From Muribaculaceae bacterium (GTDB lineage Bacteria; Bacteroidota; Bacteroidia; Bacteroidales; Muribaculaceae), in NCBI GenBank assembly GCA_910573745.1, contig CAJSYI010000016.1:1-57461 (forward strand): a stretch of 57,461 nt of DNA, written 5' to 3'. Shown here one piece after another: positions 52,488 to 57,461 of this stretch. Numbering within the stretch: position 1 is the first letter of the stretch; each line of letters opens with the position of its first letter. A model generated the notes under the pieces. The model searched no databases. It had not been told where the DNA came from and was given only the letters and a program-made list of their open reading frames with translations. A program made the position numbers and the translations under genes.

Positions 52488-52949
52488 TCACCCGTACTCT
52501 GCCCGTGCGTCGAAGCACGGGCATTGCTTTATCCACTCGTCGGGCGTGATGCGCCCGTCGCCGTTGCGGTCGGGCGAAAGGTCGCGGTGCCCGGCCGCCG
52601 GCAGCGCGCCGCGCCTCTTCCTGATTCCGGCTATCAGCCGAGCCAGGGCCGCCTTCTGTGCCGGGGTGCGCGTGTCGGCGGCCTTGCCGCGCGCGTCCAC
52701 GCCTCCCGTGTAGCATATGTGGATCGAATCCTGGTTGAAGCCGCGCGCCCCGTTGGCCACGCCCTCCTCGCCTACGGCCTCCACCACGGTCCCGTCGGCC
52801 TCGACTATGTAATGGTAGCCGGCGGCCTTCCATCCGCGCCCCCCTCGGGAGACGGGCCTCGTGTGGTAGGCGATGATGTCGGCGGCACGCTGCGATGCCG
52901 GCCCCGCGCTGCAGTGCACCACTATCCGGCGTATCCTTCTGCCGCTCAT
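52488..52949 (-). CDS. N-acetylmuramoyl-L-alanine amidase (endolysin-like)
   Basis: This 153-residue single-domain amidase matches the T7-lysozyme/Amidase_2 type. All expected zinc and catalytic residues are present: His12 (VVHCSA), Tyr45 (GYHYIVE), His121 (GHRDLSPD), Lys141 and Cys143 (KQCPCFDA). It has no signal peptide or cell-wall domain, as in phage endolysins that need a holin or other route out. The start at 52949 overlaps the stop of the upstream membrane gene by 4 bp; the frame's open upstream part is a shadow of that gene. Confidence 0.93.
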   Translation of the reverse strand: MSGRRIRRIVVHCSAGPASQRAADIIAYHTRPVSRGGRGWKAAGYHYIVEADGTVVEAVGEEGVANGARGFNQDSIHICYTGGVDARGKAADTRTPAQKAALARLIAGIRKRRGALPAAGHRDLSPDRNGDGRITPDEWIKQCPCFDARAEYG

Positions 52950-53266
52950 AACGACGGTATCTGGAGCTGGAACGGTTCCGCCCCCGCGCGGCTCTGGCGC
53001 AGACGGTTTATCTCTCCCTGAAGTCGGCCGTTCTCGTTGTGCAGGAACCTTATCTCCTGCCTGAGGACGGTTATCTCCTCGCGTTGACGCTCGTTCTCGC
53101 GCTCGAAATTCTCCCGCAGCACCGAGATGGTCTTCTCGAGCGCGGCCACCTCCGTCCCCAGCGCCTCGGCGTTGAGCTGCCGCCGGTTCTGGCGCAGTGT
53201 GGCCAGCGTGTTGGCCACCTGCACCGCTGCGCCCCCTCCGAGGAGCGCGATGATGATTTCTTTCAT
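52946..53266 (-). CDS. Small membrane protein with coiled coil; lysis partner candidate
   Basis: A 106-residue protein with one N-terminal hydrophobic segment (KEIIIALLGGGAAVQVANTLATL) and a long coiled coil (about 35-90, LEKTISVLRENFERENERQREEITVLRQEI). It is translationally coupled to the amidase gene. In Bacteroidales phages a small membrane protein often precedes such an amidase. A holin-, pinholin- or spanin-like role is inferred from pairing and topology only. Confidence 0.7.
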   Translation of the reverse strand: MKEIIIALLGGGAAVQVANTLATLRQNRRQLNAEALGTEVAALEKTISVLRENFERENERQREEITVLRQEIRFLHNENGRLQGEINRLRQSRAGAEPFQLQIPSL

Positions 53267-53279
53267 TTCCGGTAAATTT

Positions 53280-53294
53280 AAATTTTAAATGGTT
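53280..53294 (-). promoter_or_regulatory. Shared 15-mer upstream of the lysis pair
   Basis: On the minus strand AACCATTTAAAATTT ends 13 nt before the ATG at 53266. This is an exact match to 28837-28851 and 34409-34423. Confidence 0.7.
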
Positions 53295-53426
53295 TGTTCG
53301 TTGGAACACGACGCTTCAAGGCAGCAACCGCCGCGCCATTTCGCTTCCCGTTAACAATAATTTGCCTTTCGCCGGTGTTATAAATAGACAACCTCCACTC
53401 TCCGGTTACTTATCCCCCCGAAAAAT

Positions 53427-54230
53427 ATGAGCGTAAAACCGAAAAAGGCCCTCGGGCAGCATTTCCTCAACGACCTCGACATAGCGCGGCGCATAGCCGA
53501 AACCATAAGCCCCGGCGAGCTCCCCGGATCCGCCAAGCGTTGGGGCGGCATCCCGGTTCTCGAGATAGGGCCGGGCATGGGCGTCCTTACCCGCTTCCTG
53601 ATGGAGGCCGGAAGGCCGCTGAAGGCGGTGGAGCTCGACGGCGAGTCGGTCGGCTATCTCAACAAGGTTTATCCCGGACTCGACGTGGTGGAAGCCGACT
53701 TCCTCCGCATGGACCTCGACGCGCTTTTCCCCGGAGAGTTCGCCCTGATAGGCAACTACCCCTACAACATCTCGTCGCAGATATTCTTCAAGATGCTGGA
53801 ATACAGGGACAGGATACCGGTCTGCGCCGGGATGCTCCAGCGCGAGGTGGCGCAGAGGCTGTGCTCCGGCCCTGGCTCGAAGGCCTACGGCATCCTTTCG
53901 GTGCTGCTCCAGGCGTGGTACGACTGCGAATACCTCTTCACCGTAGACGAAGGCGTCTTCACGCCCCCGCCCAAGGTGAAGAGCGGCGTGATAAGGCTCA
54001 CGCGCAACTCGCGCGTCTCCCTCGGCTGCGACGAGCGGCGGTTCAAGACAGTGGTCAAGACCGCCTTCGGCCAGCGGCGCAAGACGCTCCGCAACTCCTT
54101 GGCCTCCCTCCTCTCTCCCGGAGTCTCCCTCCCGGAGTCGCCGATGCTAAAGGAGCGTCCCGAACGCCTCTCCGTGGAGGATTTCATCCTCCTTACCGAC
54201 ATGCTTTCAGGCGAAAACGCAAAAAAATGA
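53427..54230 (+). CDS. ksgA: 16S rRNA dimethyladenosine transferase
   Basis: KsgA (RsmA) dimethylates A1518 and A1519 in the small ribosomal subunit RNA. The 267-residue protein has KKALGQHFLND at the start, the SAM motif VLEIGPGMGVLT, NYPYNISSQIFFKM (motif IV), VAQRLCSGPGSKAYGILSV and the FTPPPKVKSGVIRL signature. Length is normal. Confidence 0.97.
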   Translation: MSVKPKKALGQHFLNDLDIARRIAETISPGELPGSAKRWGGIPVLEIGPGMGVLTRFLMEAGRPLKAVELDGESVGYLNKVYPGLDVVEADFLRMDLDALFPGEFALIGNYPYNISSQIFFKMLEYRDRIPVCAGMLQREVAQRLCSGPGSKAYGILSVLLQAWYDCEYLFTVDEGVFTPPPKVKSGVIRLTRNSRVSLGCDERRFKTVVKTAFGQRRKTLRNSLASLLSPGVSLPESPMLKERPERLSVEDFILLTDMLSGENAKK

Positions 54231-54249
54231 GGCAATTGCAGCCCATTCC

Positions 54250-54280
54250 ATTGCCGCCCCGGATTTTTTTCGTAAATTTG
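54250..54280 (+). promoter_or_regulatory. Promoter of the M6 metalloprotease gene
   Basis: ATTG, exactly 19 bp, and TAAATTTG. Leader to the ATG at 54384 is about 97 nt. Confidence 0.72.
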
Positions 54281-54383
54281 GGGCGGTTTTCTGGCTTCGG
54301 CCTGTTCCTTTGTCCATAGCTGGAAGGGACACGGGTCTGCGCCATACGCATTACCATTGTTTACCTAACACTTCTCTTATTTT

Positions 54384-57149
54384 ATGCATTTCAATCCCAA
54401 AAGGCTGCTTTTCGCAGCCGCTCTGATGGCCGGAATGTCCGTTTTTGTCCCGGACGCGTTGGCTGTCCCGGCGAAGCCCGGCCTCGTGGAACGTCATCAG
54501 GAAGACGGCTCCACGATCCTTGTGCGTCTTTGCGGAGATGAATTCTCCCACTACCTCCTTTCCGAAGACGGCTATCCCCTCGTGGAGGAGGGCGGCCTCC
54601 TTTATTTCGCCGAGCAGGCGGCCGACGGCATGATGAAGGCGTCGCCGTTCCGCGCGGCCGCCCCGGCCGCGCGCGACAACGCCACAGCAGGCTTCCTCGC
54701 CGCGATGGACCGCGAGGCCGTCGTGCAGCGCATCAGGGCGAAGGCCACCCAGACCGGAGCCAGGAAACGCTCCATGCAGAAAGGCCCCGGACTCTGCACC
54801 ACCACATTCCCGGGCAAGGGCGACCAGAAGGCCCTTGTGGTTCTTGTGAGCTATTCCGACCTGGACTTCAAGACCGACGATCCGCACTCCTACTTCTCCA
54901 ACATGCTCAACGAACCGGGATTCTCCGAATGGGGCGGCACCGGATCGGCCCGCGACTATTTCCTGGAGTCCTCCGGCGGACAGTTCCGCCCGGAATTCGA
55001 CGTGTACGGCCCCGTGAAGCTCCCCAAGAGGATGTCGTATTACGGAGCCAACGACGTGTGGGGCAATGACCAGAACGCACATATGATGGTCATACACGCA
55101 TGCGAGGCCCTTGACGACTATGTTGACTTCTCTCAGTATGACCGCGACGGCGACGGACTGATAGACAACGTGTTCGTATTCTATGCCGGACTAGGCGAGG
55201 CCTCCGGCGGCGCCGACAACACCGTCTGGCCCCATTCCTTCGACGTGCGCCATGCCGACAACTACCCCTACGTCTTCGACGGCGTGCGGCTCGGCCATTA
55301 CGCATGCACCAACGAATGGGTGGACAACCGTCCCGACGGCTGCGGCACGTTCATCCACGAGTTCTCCCACGTCATGGGCCTGCCCGACCTCTACGCGACG
55401 ACTTACACCTCGTCGTTCACGCCCGGCGAATGGAACGTGCTCGACTACGGCCCCTACAACAACAACGGCCGCACCCCGCCGCTCTATTCCGCCTTCGAAC
55501 GCTACGCCATGGACTGGATGACACCCGACCCGATCACGGGCCCGGAGAACGTCGCCCTTCCGTCCATAGGCTCCAACAAGGCCCGGATAATCCACACCAC
55601 CAAGGACAACGAGTATTTCCTCATCGAGAACCGCCAGCAGGTGAGCTGGGACAAGTACCTGCCCGGACACGGCATGCTCGTGTGGCACGTGAACTACAAC
55701 AAGTCCGTCTGGGACCAGAACACGGTCAACAACGACCCCGCCAAGCAGTACGTTGACCTCGAGGAGGCCGACGGCATACTCACCGAAAGCACCCGCTCCG
55801 GCGACGCCTTCCCCGGAAAGTCCAACGTAACGTCGTTCACCGACGACACCAAGCCTTCGATGAAGACATGGAGCGGACAGAACCTCAACCTTCCCCTGAC
55901 GGAAATCGCCGAGAAGAACGGCATCATCACGTTCAAGGCGGCGGGCGGCCTTGAGGTCTCCGACGCCACCGAGGCCTACGCCCCGGCGGAATCGGAGGTT
56001 TCCCATTCCGGATTCACGGCCCGCTGGAAGGCCGTCGAGGGCGTGGACCACTACGAGCTCAACGTGTACCGCGACGCCAACCCCGCCAAGTCTGTGGCCC
56101 TCCTCAAGGCTCCTTCGGCAGCCTGGGCCGACGCCGGCACCGCCACCGAATACAAGGTGGAAGGCCTCGACCCGGAGACCGACTACGCCTATACCGTCTT
56201 CGTGTCGCAGACCGGCAAAGGGCTCAGCGCGGCTTCCAACGAAATAAAGGTCCGCACCGCCGACGCCCCCTTCTCCAGCCTGAAGCCCAAGGCGCTTGAG
56301 GCCACCGAGATCACGGACTCCACGTTCGTGGCCAACTGGCAGGCTCTCGACGGGGCCAATGACTATCTCCTCAGCGTGAGCAGCCTCCAGGCCGTGGCGT
56401 TCGCCACCGAGACGGTCGACTTCACCGGCGGCAAGGTGCCGGGCGCATGGTTCTCGTCATCCACGCTGACCTATTCCTTGCCGGAGTTCTGCGGCGAGGC
56501 GGTGCCTTCGCTGCGCCTCAACAAGGACGACGCATACCTCCGCAGCCCTGAGTTCGCGAAGGGCATCAGCAGCATATCCTTCTGGCAGCGCGGCGTGGAG
56601 GAAGCCGAAGGCAACCGGCTGCGCGTAGACTGGTTCATCGGCGATGAATGGACAGAAGGCCCTGAATTCGACGTAGTCGTCGCCGAGGGCGGACGCACCG
56701 AGGAGCTGACCGACGTCCCTGCCGGCGCGTCGGCTTTCCGCATCCTCTACGTCAGGGATAAGGAAAAGCCGTATTCCGTGGCCATCGACGACGTCAAGGT
56801 CTCCTCCGTGGCCGAATACGAGACCACGCCCCTGCCGCTCTTCACCGACCGCATCTCCAACGGCGGGCTTTCGCTCCGCGTCAACGGCCTCAAGCCTAAC
56901 ACCCGATACTGCTACACCGTGGTGGCGACCGACGGCACTGACCGCACCCTCCCCTCCGCCACCGTGACTGTGGCCACCGCCGACGCATGCTCCGGCATCG
57001 ACGACATCATCGCCGAAGGCCTTGAGATAACCGGATGCTGGACTCTCGACGGCCGCGCCGCCGCGCTGCCCGGGGAGGCCGCAGCCGTTCCCGGTCTCTA
57101 CGTGGTGCGCCTTTCCGACGGCTCTGTCCGCAAGCTCATGGTGAAATGA
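54384..57149 (+). CDS. Secreted M6-family metalloprotease with fibronectin type III domains
   Basis: The 921-residue protein has a signal peptide (about 1-28), a propeptide-like region, and a metalloprotease core with zinc site HEFSHVMGLPD (His325, His329, Asp335-type third ligand) as in immune inhibitor A/M6 peptidases. A beta-sandwich closes the catalytic part (about 480-525), followed by three Fn3-like domains (about 535-635, 645-700 and 790-875, with a beta-sandwich between the last two) and a C-terminal sorting-like tail (ITGCWTLDGRAAALPG...VVRLSDGSVRKLMVK). Degradation of external proteins and cell-surface sorting are inferred. Confidence 0.92.
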   Translation: MHFNPKRLLFAAALMAGMSVFVPDALAVPAKPGLVERHQEDGSTILVRLCGDEFSHYLLSEDGYPLVEEGGLLYFAEQAADGMMKASPFRAAAPAARDNATAGFLAAMDREAVVQRIRAKATQTGARKRSMQKGPGLCTTTFPGKGDQKALVVLVSYSDLDFKTDDPHSYFSNMLNEPGFSEWGGTGSARDYFLESSGGQFRPEFDVYGPVKLPKRMSYYGANDVWGNDQNAHMMVIHACEALDDYVDFSQYDRDGDGLIDNVFVFYAGLGEASGGADNTVWPHSFDVRHADNYPYVFDGVRLGHYACTNEWVDNRPDGCGTFIHEFSHVMGLPDLYATTYTSSFTPGEWNVLDYGPYNNNGRTPPLYSAFERYAMDWMTPDPITGPENVALPSIGSNKARIIHTTKDNEYFLIENRQQVSWDKYLPGHGMLVWHVNYNKSVWDQNTVNNDPAKQYVDLEEADGILTESTRSGDAFPGKSNVTSFTDDTKPSMKTWSGQNLNLPLTEIAEKNGIITFKAAGGLEVSDATEAYAPAESEVSHSGFTARWKAVEGVDHYELNVYRDANPAKSVALLKAPSAAWADAGTATEYKVEGLDPETDYAYTVFVSQTGKGLSAASNEIKVRTADAPFSSLKPKALEATEITDSTFVANWQALDGANDYLLSVSSLQAVAFATETVDFTGGKVPGAWFSSSTLTYSLPEFCGEAVPSLRLNKDDAYLRSPEFAKGISSISFWQRGVEEAEGNRLRVDWFIGDEWTEGPEFDVVVAEGGRTEELTDVPAGASAFRILYVRDKEKPYSVAIDDVKVSSVAEYETTPLPLFTDRISNGGLSLRVNGLKPNTRYCYTVVATDGTDRTLPSATVTVATADACSGIDDIIAEGLEITGCWTLDGRAAALPGEAAAVPGLYVVRLSDGSVRKLMVK

Positions 57150-57240
57150 CGTTTCCCTGAAGCCTATCGGCAGAAACCGGGATAACGAATCCTGACACGC
57201 TTTGGAGCGTGTGCATTGTGCCGACGGTCTTTATGACATT

Positions 57241-57286
57241 CCGGCTCCCCCGTCCGATTAAGGATGCAGGGGAGCCGGATTTTTTT
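57241..57286 (+). terminator. Intrinsic terminator of the M6 gene
   Basis: CCGGCTCCCC (57241-57250) pairs with GGGGAGCCGG (57269-57278), followed by ATTTTTT. The untranslated stretch 57150-57240 contains a small ACACGC/GCGTGT hairpin. Confidence 0.88.
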
Positions 57287-57315
57287 GTCCGAACCGATTG
57301 TTTTCGCTAATTTCG
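57284..57315 (+). promoter_or_regulatory. Promoter before a short transcript
   Basis: TTTG, 20 bp, and TAATTTCG (one mismatch to TAnnTTTG), beginning inside the T-run of the preceding terminator. Confidence 0.65.
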
Positions 57316-57321
57316 CGTCAT

Positions 57322-57422
57322 CATTACCGAATAACGCGAGTTCGGGATAACGAAAGCCCTAACGGCTGTTCTGAAAAGAGACATAGATTATCAGGTGACC
57401 CGGTCGGGTCGCCTGATTTTTT
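57322..57422 (+). ncRNA. Candidate small RNA of about 100 nt
   Basis: The stretch has its own promoter (57284-57315) and ends in a strong terminator (57390-57422), without an ORF of note between. No Rfam family is recognised by eye. It could also be the attenuated leader of a gene beyond the window edge. Confidence 0.5.
57390..57422 (+). terminator. Intrinsic terminator
   Basis: A 12-bp stem (ATCAGGTGACCC with GGGTCGCCTGAT, one G-T pair) with a 4-nt loop is followed by a T-run. Confidence 0.88.
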
Positions 57423-57461
57423 ACCGTCGTGTTTACCGCCAGAAGACGAGCTGCCCGCTTG

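Overview
The window looks like a GC-rich chromosome segment of a Bacteroidales bacterium, most likely a gut Muribaculaceae-type organism. Reasons: promoters follow the Bacteroidetes pattern (TTTG, 19-20 bp, TAnnTTTG); Shine-Dalgarno sites are mostly weak or absent; the tyrosine recombinase lacks the usual first catalytic Arg; several secreted proteins end in a short Bacteroidales-style C-terminal module. The family-level assignment is inference.

Layout. 1-2250 is the integrase-bearing end of an integrative element beside a CAU-anticodon tRNA (2251-2324, minus). 2507-9821 is a leftward run of core genes: menG, purC, a GNAT protein, a membrane-anchored pseudokinase, serS, a yqeY homologue, a SpoU methyltransferase and nadA. 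10355-14840 is another leftward run: dtd and ldcA, joined by 4-bp overlaps to an AT-rich type II restriction-modification pair, then a radical SAM gene. 14947-19040 holds rnpA, yidD, gluQ and a KilA-N gene amid two families of short inverted-repeat elements (311 and 278 bp) and a 98-bp duplication of the gluQ 3' end. 19041-27908 carries secreted proteins (including a 1530-residue leucine-rich repeat protein), a TPR/AraC-type membrane regulator, a ZnuB-like permease and a lipoprotein. 36271-50665 contains core genes (U32 peptidase, mfd, frr, pyrH, nadB, an S41 protease, a GT2 enzyme), and 51209-57149 contains two secreted proteases and ksgA.

The most interesting content is a set of phage morphogenesis and lysis genes scattered among these core genes, with host-like composition and no integrase, replication, repressor or tail-fibre genes seen. 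The pieces are a head operon (28431-34290: small acidic protein, SU10/HK97-like capsid, connector candidate, P22-like portal, propeller-like protein), a large terminase alone between U32 peptidase and mfd (37606-39081), a small phage-like protein (50696-51136), and a coiled-coil membrane protein plus amidase lysis pair (52488-53266). The head operon starts from a consensus host promoter. An exact 15-mer (AACCATTTAAAATTT) lies 8-13 nt upstream of the capsid gene, a DUF4417/toxin-like island next to the head operon, and the lysis pair 19-24 kb away, which links the loci. The terminase appears to have lost nuclease-domain acidic residues. I read this as a candidate domesticated phage or gene-transfer-agent-like system; eroded prophage remains the main alternative.

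Most other frames are shadow ORFs of GC-rich coding sequence and are left out.
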